NCBI GenBank assembly: GCA_947172415.1
Contig: OX359190.1
Span: 682,001 to 746,000 of the forward strand
DNA length: 64,000 bases
Reading direction: 5' to 3'
From: Chondrosia reniformis
Taxonomy: Eukaryota > Porifera > Demospongiae > Chondrillida > Chondrillidae
Shown here: one piece after another, positions 47,867-62,694 of the stretch
Numbering within the stretch: the stretch's first letter is position 1
Layout of the letters: every line of letters starts with the position of its first letter
Program-made: the position numbers and the translations under genes
Notes under the pieces: generated by a model
Told to the model about the DNA's origin: nothing
The model's input: only the letters and a program-made list of their open reading frames with translations
Databases searched by the model: none

Positions 47867-49939
47867 CAACCTGCCTTTGGTGGATGCAGCCATTCATGAA
47901 TACAATGGAATAAAGATCATGTTTCGTTTTTTGTTTTCTCCTAACCAAGTTGACTTAATTGTATAAACAAATGACTAAATAGTTAATGAATTTGAGGTTT
48001 ACCAGGTGGTGGTATACTGTATTGTGTATGGAGGAGCATGTGTGAGATAGAGTTTTATGTCTCTTCATCTAATGAGCCAGAAAGCGTTTTTTTGTTGAGA
48101 ATTTCTTCTTTTGGTGGTAGTAGGAGCTTTTTATAATTTTCTCAATATCAGGCATGTATTATGTCTTGATGTTGAAAATGTTTCCTGAAATATACAGATT
48201 AAGAATTAGTATGTTTATATACACAGGCAGGCTGCAAAGAGGAGGGCATTCACCCCCCTAGACTTTTGGGAACCCCCTAAACTGCTTCGACACCTTCATA
48301 CCATAGCCCCCTAAATTTTGAATATTTTAATTTTGCCCCCTCAGGCCCCAAGTTTTGCAATAGGTAATTGTTGTGAAATTTTACCATATGTTGCCAAAGG
48401 CTCTGTTAAGGGTGCCACTGAAGAATTCTCATTGGATGGATGGCATTTAAACCCAAACAGATATCTGTGACAGTGGTCTGTTGCATATTAGGATATTAGG
48501 AAAGTGTGGCAGTTGGCAATGGATGGCTTCCAGTAATTCTTTTCCGTACAACACCTTTAGTTTTGGCCAAACTTTCCAATTGTAGATAATTTACTATTTG
48601 TGTTTCCGTTATTTGCCTTTAGCCAACCGACCAGGTATTTACATAAGTAAATACCTAAGCATTAGTATAGCTTCACTTGCCTAGGGGAGAGATGGGTTTG
48701 AGGTAGAGAGATTGAATCCCAGGGAATTCTACATTGTACATACTGTCTGATATCTTTCTAAAACTACCATCTTTTAATGCTTACTTTAGGAGAGAATTTA
48801 ACACATTTCAACTTTATCCTCTCCACCATACCACCTCCAACCTCACCCTCTCCACCTCCTACCTCACCCTCTACACCACCTCCTACCTCACCCTCTACAC
48901 CACCTCCTACCTCACCCTCTACACCACCTCCTACCTCACCCTCTACACCACCTCCTACCTCACCCTCTACAGCTCCTACCTCACCCTCTACACCACCTCC
49001 TACCTCACCCTCTACACCACCTCCTACCTCACCCTCTACACCACCTCCTACCTCACCCTCTACAGCTCCTACCTCACCCTCTACACCACCTCCTACCTCA
49101 CCCTCTACACCTCCTGCCTCACCCTCTACACCACCTCCTACCTCACCCTCTCCACCTCCTACCTCACCCTCTACACCACCTCCTACCTCACCCTCTACAG
49201 CTCCTGCCTCACCCTCTACAGCTCCTACCTCACCCTCTACACCACCTCCTGCCTCACCCTCTACACTACCTCCTACCTCACCCTCTACACCACCTCCTAC
49301 CTCACCCTCTACACCACCTCCTACCTCACCCTCTACACCACCTCCTACCTCACCCTCTACACCACCTCCTACCTCACCCTCTACACCACCTCCTACCTCA
49401 CCCTCTACACCTCCTGCCTCACCCTCTACACCACCTCCTACCTCACCCTCTACAGCTCCTACCTCACCCTCTACACCACCTCCTACCTCACCCTCTACAC
49501 CACCTCCTACCTCACCCTCTCCACCTCCTACCTCACCCTCTACACCACCTCCTACCTCACCCTCTACAGCTCCTGCCTCACCCTCTACAGCTCCTACCTC
49601 ACCCTCTACACCACCTCCTGCCTCACCCTCTACACTACCTCCTACCTCACCCTCTACACCACCTCCTACCTCACCCTCTACACCACCTCCTACCTCACCC
49701 TCTACACCACCTCCTACCTCACCCTCTACACCACCTCCTACCTCACCCTCTACACCACCTCCTGCCTCACCCTCTACACCACCTCCTACCTCACCCTCTA
49801 CACCACCTCCTACCTCACCCTCTACACCACCTCCTACCTCACCCTCTACAGGTCCAACTTTACCACTCTAAATTTTCTTATCTTCTACAGGTTTGTTGAC
49901 GAAATGAGTCTCACAAATAAAGAATTCAATCTGTATTAA
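44677..49939 (+). CDS. Unrecognised protein ending in an EMSLTNKEFNLY motif
   Basis: Three exons are proposed: 44677-45247, 45316-45436 and 49891-49939, about 230 residues. Exon 1 to 2 is a clean phase-1 junction (AACG|GTGCGT ... CTGTAG|GT). Exon 2 encodes DYGWWMRDAG and PRVNSEMTR. The 49-base last exon supplies FVDEMSLTNKEFNLY, completing a strongly conserved-looking end (PRVNSEMTR|FVDEMSLTNKEF) that I recall from small, possibly ciliary, animal proteins but cannot name. The exon 2 donor (GAG|GTTCAT) is weak; without splicing the protein would read through to a stop at 45501-45503. Exon 1 encodes TSFRAKNAKHPLNVCYQGYT and SMAFFNLAHLGPQDPFKAK; its first 60 residues are less convincing. The last intron holds a 1-kb minisatellite and fold-back elements. 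Confidence 0.6.
45505..45570. repeat. (ATT)n(AGT)n compound microsatellite
   Basis: About nine ATT units followed by about eleven AGT units. Confidence 0.95.
45725..45830 (+). repeat. Interspersed family A, diverged sub-type
   Basis: AGGAGAAGGAGAAAACTC, TATCCTCATCCAAAACTC, CTATAGGCCTTTACTCTAAA. It matches the sub-type at 42640. Confidence 0.6.
46005..46140. mobile_element. Fold-back element, hairpin family B, copy 1
   Basis: The left flank AGAATAAGGATTTCTTCTAA is followed by arm ATCTTTTGGATGGTTCA, a loop containing CCCAGGGTTGAAACGTCC, and arm TGAACCGTCCAAAAGAT. It shares its left flank and loop with the larger hairpin at 61619-61809, but the loop is in the opposite orientation. Confidence 0.75.
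46675..46736 (-). CDS. Candidate upstream coding exon of TIMELESS
   Basis: A 62-base open stretch sits between an AG (CCATCCTCAG) and a good donor (TCTA|GTAAGT). It encodes VCDSDQNKEDIPELVHECLS. Its phase-1 donor fits the acceptor phase of TIMELESS exon 44079-43982, giving ...HECLST-CVKDLIRGLR, where human TIMELESS has ...DCLES-VKDLIRYLR. No start codon exon was found upstream. It may instead be a chance open segment. Confidence 0.35.
47640..47867 (+). repeat. Possible SINE with (TAA)n tail
   Basis: About 200 bp of GC-richer sequence (GCATCCAGACAGTCAGG, GGAGGGCCTGGTAGCC, GTCCCTCTGCTCC) ends in a run of about twelve TAA. The 3' triplet tail and abrupt composition change are SINE-like. No A and B boxes could be confirmed. 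Confidence 0.35.
48835..49852. repeat. 1-kb 24-bp minisatellite with higher-order structure
   Basis: About forty-two units of CACCTCCTACCTCACCCTCT plus ACAC, with short variants (ACAGCTCC, TCCACCTCC, ACTACCTCC). An ordered block of variants occurs twice at a spacing of 369 bp (49151 and 49520), so part of the array was duplicated as a unit. Open frames of 364 and 401 codons across it are artefacts. The array forms the pyrimidine-rich approach to the acceptor at 49889-49890. Confidence 0.93.
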
Positions 49940-49984
49940 CTGATCCGCGTATATGTTATGTTCACTAAACAATGATATCATATT

Positions 49985-50012
49985 GTTACGTAATCGTTTA
50001 GCTCTATATAAA
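49985..50012 (+). promoter_or_regulatory. PAR-bZIP site (D-box) and TATA box
   Basis: GTTACGTAAT (49985-49994) exactly fits the PAR-bZIP consensus RTTAYGTAAY. TATATAAA follows at 50005-50012, 60 bp before the ATG at 50072. A start site near 50035 is expected. The site match is seen directly; binding is inferred. Confidence 0.6.
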
Positions 50013-50071
50013 GGCAGAGCTCGCGACGAGCAAGCATTCCACGATCTGCTACCAGATCCTAAGAAGCTCCA

Positions 50072-51668
50072 ATGGCGTTCGGATTTATGGCCACCGTAGC
50101 CCTCACACTTAATTTTACGGTTTTACAACCAGAACGGTTTGGAGTTTACGTCAGTCTACTTGCAAATTCTGCCGAAAATGGAACACTCTTTGACTCCTCT
50201 CTGTCAGTCAGCTTCAGCAATCAGTACAGACTCAATAAAGGTTAGTCGATTTTGTATATCATTTAGAGTTCCCTTCTCGTCTTTAGGAGCAGGTTAATAG
50301 GTTTACTACTGAAGTTTAATATTCATAAGGAAGTAATAATTCAGGCTCTAAACGTGACTGTTATTGGTCTCGCACATACATGTATACGATTAAAAAAATA
50401 GGGCATAAATTGTATATATAGACGCGTCATATTTGTATATATATATTCACTACCTCCGTGTCCTTTGATCTACTAGAAATTCTAAAGGTCGAATTTCGGG
50501 TACCCTACCAGAACCAGTCTGTAGACGTCTACTTACGACACCAAGATAAGCACGGAGCGATGCGATATCTCACACGAAATTCTGAAGACGAATCCGTGTA
50601 TTTAACAAAGGTAGGTTTGCTGGGAATATCATGTAATACTATGAACTTTAAAATTTAAAGTTCTAAGTGCACTTCAGTAATGGAATTAAGTCAATTTGAT
50701 AGAAGGAAGGATTCCCAAAACTGCTCACTAGGAATTTTTATTATATAAGCCAAAAGTCTATATATATATTTTTCTTTACTAAAATTGCCTAACAATTAAT
50801 ATTCCCACATCTCAGATGTAGGGTTACTATATCTAATGGAGAATAGTCAAACATTTAAATATTGGGAAACAATCAACGACATGTATATAGGTGACGTAGG
50901 TTGAAGGCCGTAATTGCTACTAATAGCGTTATTCTTAATATGTATATGTATATGTACTGATTGCGATTAGTTGCCAGTAGTATTAATAAGGCCAAAGTGA
51001 TAGTAATCCATTGATATGCCACTGTCTCTATATACTGTACAACACTCACAGTTCATCAGCGATAATCTGTATACAAACTTACAAACTATGTATTCCACTC
51101 AGTAGTATAATAGGAGTATTATATACGAGGGATATCGTCTGTACAGTGACAAGCTAGTCTTGTGTAATGTCTACATGCTATTCTGAATTTACTATTCTTA
51201 TATATGTATATATAGCTATACTTGACATTATATTAGAAACATATATACATCCGGTATATACTTTATATATGTTGTTTTTGTATATATGAGAATAAAGTCT
51301 TATTGAGTGTCAGCAACATGAAACGTCCAGAATTAGTAATTTCATGTTGCTGACCTTCGATGAGACTTTATTCTCAAAATGATCGCAACAAGCACTCCTT
51401 ATTCCTCCATATACATGCGTATATATTTATGAGAAATATATTTTGTTTATGTTTACAGAACAGAGAAGATGCAACACAGTTTAGAATCAGTCCTTATTCA
51501 AGTACAGATTCAGATAATATTTATTACATCAAATTCAAGGATAGTTTAATGCACGTCAAACTAGTTCAAGAAGAAGCATTTAGTGAACACAGCAATATAA
51601 TCTTTCCCAAAGGAACAGCAAATGAGAATATCTATGTTGGAGTTTTAGCAGAATTGTTAATTTGCTAG
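50072..51668 (+). CDS. Small orphan protein, 170 residues
   Basis: Three exons, 50072-50240, 50477-50610 and 51459-51668, join with matching phases (1, then 0), which strongly supports a real gene. The N-terminus MAFGFMATVALTLNFTVLQP is hydrophobic and could be a weak signal sequence. The rest alternates short beta-like strands: GVYVSLLANS, KVEFRVPYQNQSVDVYL, FRISPYSSTDSDNIYYIKF, MHVKLV, NIYVGVLAEL. A compact all-beta domain is likely; a beta-trefoil or a lipocalin-like fold are possibilities I cannot confirm. There are sequons NFT, NGT and NQS. I do not recognise the family. The gene has a TATA box and an upstream PAR-bZIP site, suggesting inducible or rhythmic expression. Confidence 0.7.
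51287..51376. mobile_element. Fold-back element with GAAACGTCC loop
   Basis: Arm TGAGAATAAAGTC...CAGCAACATGAAA (51287-51324) pairs with TTTCATGTTGCTG...GACTTTATTCTCA (51340-51376) with a few mismatches. The loop is CGTCCAGAATTAGTAA. It lies in the last intron of the orphan gene, 80 bp before its acceptor. Confidence 0.75.
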
Positions 51669-53400
51669 TCACATGCTAGTCACATGCTAGTCACATGCTG
51701 GTCGCATGCTTATTCAATGGTGCATCAGCCACTCAGTCAATCTTGTATATACATTTATTCACATCAATATATAGTATATGTATATATACATTATTTAACT
51801 TTGTATTTTCAGACTCAAATGGACTTTCATTTTAATTTGTATATTTTTGAATCAAATCTAAAACAGCTTTATAGGCATTTATACTTACTTCTTTTATCAC
51901 ATTCATTATTGCTTTCTGTAAGTATGTCTTACGACAATAATATGTCCTTCTCTGAATGTATTATCATGTTGACAACAATCTCCATTACACCTACCTATAT
52001 TTACAAAATTCTGACATATAGCAACTTATAGTAACTAATGGAAATGTCTATTTCTAAATATAGCAATTTATATAATACCAAAATGGTTATAGCTCTCTAT
52101 ATATGACATTTTGAATAAATTAAAAGTTAAATAAACAACTATATTTATAACAATATTCATATATTCATACCTTAGCTATATAGTTGGGGCACTTCCATAT
52201 ATGGTAAACTTGACTAATATATGCATATTGTCACTTGTAACTTGCAAACATGATTATCATTGTAAGGCATGCATATTATGTATGTGTATGTATGTACATT
52301 GAGGTAATTTGAATGTATATAAATAGCTATAGGGTTTCTATAAATACCATTATCACAAAAGCTATATTATGCTAATATTATATAGTCATTATATATATAG
52401 TCAAATATTATAAAAGTTCATCAATGGTACTAACTATGTAGCTATATATGTACATATTATTTGAAATCATTACATATATATATACTTATGCTAATGAGAT
52501 CATTGCTACTGTACTCTCCCCCAAGACCCCCCCAAACAAACACTAGCAGTTTACATTGTGTTTTTATGTTTAGCGTAATGTTATCTCGGTATGTAGGATG
52601 ACCTCTTTGGAGGACAATATATACACACACAATCTCTATAACAGACAACCTGGGAGTATGCACAATTGATATTCCTCCTTTTATACAAAACAGGCTACCA
52701 AATAAGTATATTTATCATCCGTTGCTATGGAAACACCCCCTTCCTGATATATCATACACGAAGTAGGCTAAATCTATTACTTAGAAATGTAAAATTGTTG
52801 ACATTATGTATCTTGAACCCTTGATCTCAACTTCCTACACACTGCCTGTGATTGACTGTAGCAAGCTTGAATCTGAGCAATCTTCAATACTTGTTATTTG
52901 TATGAGAGGGTTACTGGAATTAGAACTGGACAGGGATTTACCAATCTCAGTAGGTGAATGTAGAGTCCAGTCTAATAAATAATGTGTACGGTAGAAATTA
53001 AATCAACAATTTCCTAAATGTACAGATTTCCATGCCTCCCCCTCGCTCCACAATTAGATACTCATTCTCAAAGCACATTTAAGACTACAGTCAAGTCAAA
53101 TGCAGAACTTTCTTTTCAACTCAGTATTTAAGTTTTGAAAGCAAAATAGATAATAGATGACCATTTGGTACCTTGGAGAGACCAACAGATGGATGCCAGT
53201 AACAGGTTCAGGGTCTACATAGTGATGAAATAATGTCTTCTATTCTGGTAATACAGTAAGTAGTGAACCATAATTTATTGGTCATCGTTTATAAATTAGA
53301 GGTCAATCATTCGAAATTCTTTAAGTATCTCACGTGCACAAAATATTTTAAATATTATGCAACTTGGATAGATTTCAGTTTGCTGAAAATTAATTAGGGT
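51669..53400. other. AT-rich intergenic region
   Basis: I see no supported gene. It begins with a short TCACATGCTAG repeat (51668-51710) and contains long TATA-rich runs around 52040-52490. Confidence 0.6.
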
Positions 53401-53469
53401 ACTAGTCTCGCGTAGCCAGACCGCTTTTTCGCCTCCATAGTTATAGTGGTCTGGCTACGCGAGACTAGT
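53401..53469. mobile_element. Perfect 22-bp-arm hairpin
   Basis: ACTAGTCTCGCGTAGCCAG plus ACC (53401-53422) is exactly mirrored by GGT plus CTGGCTACGCGAGACTAGT (53448-53469), around a 25-bp loop. It is probably a deletion derivative of a terminal-inverted-repeat element. It lies 310 bp upstream of the bZIP gene. Confidence 0.8.
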
Positions 53470-53718
53470 CCCCTTTACAAATCGCCCTCTAAAAAATGTT
53501 TCTCTTTTTGATATTACTTGCGTGGGCAATATTGTCGATTTGTGGCCACGCGTAACCAGGCATGCGTCAATTACCTATCATGTAGGTTTGGGCACGTGAT
53601 TCGTCACGACTTTGCGGTAGAGTCGCACGCATGGTCTCGGAAAGCCAGACCATTCTGGCTTGAGTGCTGCACTCGCTTTTCGCTCGTGTCGTGTAAAACA
53701 ATGCATGCCGAGTAATGT

Positions 53719-53726
53719 TATAAATA
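53719..53726 (+). promoter_or_regulatory. TATA box of the PAR-bZIP gene
   Basis: TATAAATA lies 60 bp upstream of the ATG at 53779, predicting a start site near 53750. Confidence 0.5.
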
Positions 53727-53778
53727 CATAAAACACAAAAATACTATCATTAAAGGAAAGAGTCTCTTGGTTATTACG

Positions 53779-54518
53779 ATGTCATTTCTCGCGTCTTCTC
53801 CTATACTAGATATTTTATCGGAGCCTCTTAGCCCTCAACCAAGTGACTCCGCTTCTACGGCCAACAATCCTTATTTTTCCGATTCTGATTCAACCATGAG
53901 CGATTTTTTTGGTAAGTAAGCTAAATTTCAATTGCAGTACTAATTGTCGAGCCACAATTGCTACAATTTTCTGTCTCCCTCTTTTTATTTCCAGGTTCCG
54001 AACTTCATTGGCCCGTTCACAGTTTGGCTCCCACGACTACTAGCACAAAAAATGATTCGCCCACAATGGCCAAATCGATGACCATGATCTCTGCCGAAGC
54101 CAGCACCGATGTTTTTCCAACCCCACCAAATTCGGATAATGGTCGACATACAAATGATGGTACGCCTAGCGCCAAACGAAGGCGGAATCCTATTCCAGAA
54201 AACAAGAAAGATGACAAATATTGGGAAAGAAGAAAAAGAAATAATTTAGCTGCAAAACGTTCAAGAGAAACGAAACGCATGAAGCAGGAGGAGAGTATGG
54301 ACAAAGCGGAACACGCCATTACAGAGAACACAAGATTAAAATCAGAAGTAGAAGTTCTAAAATCCGAAGTGTCCAGCCTTCGTCGCTTGCTTCAAGATGC
54401 GAATGCCACTCTTGCAATTTGGATAAAGGCTAGACAAGCGACAGAACCACTTCACCAATTGCCTCCCCCGCTTCGGGACACTAAGGCACCGCTGAATTTT
54501 GTTAGTTTTCCACATTAA
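53779..54518 (+). CDS. PAR-type bZIP transcription factor (DBP/TEF/HLF-like)
   Basis: Two exons, 53779-53911 and 53995-54518, join in phase 1 to give 218 residues. The DNA-binding region, residues 110-140, reads PIPENKKDDKYWERRKRNN and then LAAKRSRETKR. It carries the KDDKYW-RR-NN-AAKRSR signature that separates PAR-family factors from other bZIPs (vertebrate form KDEKYWxRRxxNNxAAKRSR). A leucine-zipper helix follows at about 143-184, with a shortened and partly non-leucine heptad (HAITENTRLKSEVEVLKSEV). The classical Pro/acidic-rich PAR segment is reduced to a Ser/Thr/Pro-rich region. PAR factors bind RTTAYGTAAY as dimers in the nucleus and act as clock-output and detoxification regulators in vertebrates. 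The gene is convergent with DARS1, with stop codons 360 bp apart. Confidence 0.93.
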
Positions 54519-54877
54519 TTTGCCTTATAGAATGACTTTTTTTATTTTTATATTGTGTGTGTATCATTAATGGGCTGTTAATGAGCATCACTACATTGCA
54601 CCAAGCTAAATTCATCAGCACTGAATTGCTTTATAAGTTCTATGTTTGTATTCATTTAACATCATACTGATATATAGAAACATTTCAAATTATACATAGA
54701 TGTCCATTTTACCATTCTATTGGTCTAAAAACATTGCATTACATTATGTAAAATATTAAATTCAAATGATTAATTATATAGATTGATACGTGTACATTTC
54801 ATGATTTAATGAAATTGTTAGGAAGAAAAGCAAATGGCATGTACCACTTTAATGTTTCCTAACCAACCCAAGTGGAC
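54519..54877. other. Shared 3' region between convergent bZIP and DARS1 genes
   Basis: AT-rich, non-coding. The two 3' untranslated regions, from opposite strands, must share these 359 bp and may overlap. No obvious hairpin terminator or long repeat is present. Confidence 0.5.
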
Positions 54878-59156
<4,279 letters not shown>

Positions 59157-59324
59157 CTGCACGTACAAGAGACATTATAATTAATGAGGAGTGATAACAA
59201 ACCACAAGTGATTAAACATCACAGAAGCAATAGCTAAACTCAGGACAACCGAGACTGAAAATTGCCAGATCTATTACTGAAACAAACTCTTTTTTTAGAG
59301 TCAAATGGAGTGGTGCATCCCGTA

Positions 59325-59472
59325 TACTATGTTAGTATACTATGCTAGCATACTATGCTAGTATACTATGTTAGTATATTATTGTTAGTATACCATGTTA
59401 GTATATTATTGTTAGTATACTATGTTAGTATATTATTGTTAGTATACTATGCTAGTATATTATGGTAGTATT
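59325..59472. repeat. TAGTATACTATGT repeat
   Basis: About ten units of 10-16 bp (TTAGTATACTATGC, TTAGTATATTATTG). Each unit contains the palindrome TAGTATACTA. Confidence 0.88.
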
Positions 59473-59930
59473 ACCCAAAAAGTGTTAGAAAATCAAGCTC
59501 AAATGTATCAACAGTTGTAGGCGTGGCCAATAATGTATAATATGATGAGTAATAATTAAACCTCTGTTATTAGTGATATATTGCAATCAATGTTTTCCCA
59601 AGTTTGTGTTACCATCGGTTACACTGATCTAGGTAATCTAGACAGACAAATTAATCCAGTCTGAATACATAAAGGCGTTATTTACATAACTTGTATACTG
59701 GACAACAACAGAGGAATTAATAGTAATTACAATAATGTGGCAATTAAAATCACATTCTGGTAATTTCACAGACCAGTTAATACATATTGAAGTTCTTAAA
59801 TACAATTCCTAACTGTGATTATGATTGGAGAGAAACCAATACAAAAATAAAACAATACCAGTGGTAAGATAGGGGAACCACAAGTGGTAAGATATTATGT
59901 AGAATAGTAGTATTACTACAGCACTTAAAG

Positions 59931-61097
59931 TGGCATTTTGAACACAGTTTCTAAGCAGCTAAATACTGAAGGATAGGGCCTTGAATCCAAATTGTGGTTC
60001 CCTTATCTGCTGATATCTGCTGATAAGGGAACCACAAGTCTTTCAAGGTTAGAGAGTAAGTGGCATTTTGAACACAGTTTCTAAGCAGCTAAATACTGAA
60101 GGATAGGGCCTTGAGTCCAAATTGTGGTTCCCTTATCTGCTGATATCTGCTGATAAGGGAACCACAAGTCTTTCAAGGTTAGAGAGTAAGTGGCATTTTG
60201 AACACAGTTTCTAAGCAGCTAAATACTGAAGGATAGGGCCTTGAGTCCAAATTGTGGTTCCCTTATCTGCTGATATCTGCTGATAAGGGAACCACAAGTC
60301 TTTCAAGGTTAGAGAGTAAGTGGCATTTTGAACACAGTTTCTAAGCAGCTAAATACTGGAGGATAGGGCCTTGAGTCCAAATTGTGGTTCCCTTATCTGC
60401 TGATATCTGCTGATAAGGGAACCACAAGTCTTTCAAGGTTAGAGAGTAAGTGGCATTTTGAACACAGTTTCTAAGCAGCTAAATACTGGAGGATAGGGCC
60501 TTGAGTCCAAATTGTGGTTCCCTTATATGCTGATATCTGCTGATAAGGGAACCACAAGTCTTTCAAGGTTAGAGAGTAAGTGGCATTTTGAACACAGTTT
60601 CTAAGCAGCTAAATACTGAAGGATAGGGCCTTGAGTCCAAATTGTGGTTTCCTTATCTACTGATATCTGCTGATAAGGGAACCACAAGTCTTTCAAGGTT
60701 AGAGAGTAAGTGGCATTTTGAACACAGTTTCTAAGCAGCTAAATACTGAAGGATAGGGCCTTGAGTCCAAATTGTGGTTTCCTTATCTACTGATATCTGC
60801 TGATAAGGGAACCACAAGTCTTTCAAGGTTAGAGAGTAAGTGGCATTTTGAACACAGTTTCTAAGCAGCTAAATACTGAAGGATAGGGCCTTGAGTCCAA
60901 ATTGTGGTTCCCTTATATGCTGATATCTGCTGATAAGGGAACCACAAGTCTTTCAAGGTTAGAGAGTAAGTGGCATTTTGAACACAGTTTCTAAGCAGCT
61001 AAATACTGAAGGATAGGGCCTTGAGTCCAAATTGTGGTTTCCTTATCTACTGATATCTGCTGATAAGGGAACCACAAGTCTTTCAAGGTTAGAGAGT
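59931..61097. repeat. 130-bp satellite, nine copies, each with an internal hairpin
   Basis: Units start at 59931, 60061, 60191, 60321, 60451, 60581, 60711, 60841 and 60971, and are nearly identical (TGGCATTTTGAACACAGTTT ... CTTTCAAGGTTAGAGAGTAAG). Each contains TGTGGTTCCCTTATC...TGATATCTGC...GATAAGGGAACCACA, a strong hairpin. Confidence 0.97.
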
Positions 61098-61618
61098 CTG
61101 TGAATAACATCACAGAAAAACAAAAAACATGTTGATGCAGTGATCTTTTTCTTTTTAAGGTTCCTAATGTTATTAAAACACGTACCTCCCTCTCAATACA
61201 ATGATTCACTTATAGAATTTGGAGCAATTCAAATTCATCAAAGTAAAAAGACTATTGACATTTGTTTATGGTGAGTAGTTGCCATGATTCTTAAATGCGC
61301 ACAAGACCAATTGTCACACTTAATAATCCACTTAGCAGTGTTTACAGGCATTTCCATTACAGGAAGATACCATTTAGGATAGTTAATTAAATATGGCCGC
61401 CCCCAATAGAGCAAGCACTTAATTAAATCACTGTGTTGCATTAGTTCTGTTTAAGCAGTCATCATCACAGTGGGAGACTTTGAAGTATATGGCTTCTGAT
61501 CCCACTTTGAATTTGTTAACATAATGTACATGTATATGAGCAATTCTTAAATAACATTTGTGACAAGGAAATCTGATTGTATTTCATTGTTAATTATTCA
61601 TTATTTAGAAACAAATTA

Positions 61619-61809
61619 ATAGAATAAGGATTTCTTCTAACTGCGTCGAACTTATCTTTGGAAAGGGTCATCTTTTGACTTTGGGAGCGTCTAGAGATGC
61701 ACTTTTTCTGATTCTTCTTTCTGTCAAATGTTTCGACCCTGGGGGTCTTCTTCAGTGACTTCAGTCTCTAGACGCTCCCAAAGTCGAAAGATGACCCTTT
61801 CCAAAGATA
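61619..61809. mobile_element. Fold-back element, hairpin family B, copy 2
   Basis: Arms of 45 bp (61653-61697 and 61765-61809) with one mismatch: TATCTTTGGAAAGGGTCATC ... GGAGCGTCTAGAGA and its complement. The loop contains TGTTTCGACCCTGGGGGTC, then TTCTTCAGTGAC. The left flank AGAATAAGGATTTCTTCTAA is shared with copy 1 at 46005. Confidence 0.85.
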
Positions 61810-62694
61810 GAAACTAACTATCGAAAAAGGGGATTTCAAGATCCCAATATGATCTTAAAGTTATGATGTCTCATCAACTGCCCCTGGATTGTACCCCACT
61901 GATTACACTCCTTAGGAGACGTGAGTGGGGAGTGGGTGGGGCAGTGGGTGGGGCAGTGGGTGGGGTGGGGTAACATCCAGAATCCATTTAGGATAACTAA
62001 TTAAATATGGCCGCCCCCAATAGAGCCAGCACTTAATACAGTCCATAGGAAATGTCCTGGTGCACAGGTGGTAAAAGTGTTAGGAGTTTTGCTATAGCTC
62101 TGTGAATCTGTGGAAGAGGTTTTAAGCTGACAATTAGCACGGTCAGACAAGTCAACCACATGCATTCAGAGTCTTCTTTGAAGAGACATTCCACATGCAT
62201 TCACAATCTTCTTTGAAGGTCCAGATGGTCTGGAGCTTTAAACAGACCTTCCACACACATTCACAATACCTTCATTCACAACAGAAAAACTTTAGCATGT
62301 CAAAGGGGGACCCAGACAAGCTGCATCAAATCATATGGAAGTCATTAAAATTCAGTGTGAATGTTGTTTGAGGGCGACCTCATTGAGTGATCATGTATTA
62401 TCATCAGGTGTGAGAACTGACAGGGAATGACTATTAAACCAATTAGCAATAGATTTCAAAGAATATCTTGAGTAAAGAAGATAATAGTATTAAACAGAAA
62501 AAGAATTCATGGGTCCATTGAATTATTAAATCATGAAACTGTTTTTCTTAGAATTACTGGCTTCCATTATATGATTAACAAACATGTTATGCATTAACAT
62601 GTTAACAACATCATTGTGATTAGGAATAAACAAGATGTCACATTCTACTCATGATGGGATGGAGACATCAAAAGGAAAAACAGATCAGTTAGAG

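Noticed and set aside
48734..49939. Two long open frames of 401 and 364 codons rich in YLTLYTTS or PPPTSPST
   Set aside because: They are read-through of a 24-bp minisatellite in two frames; only the last 49 bases belong to an exon.
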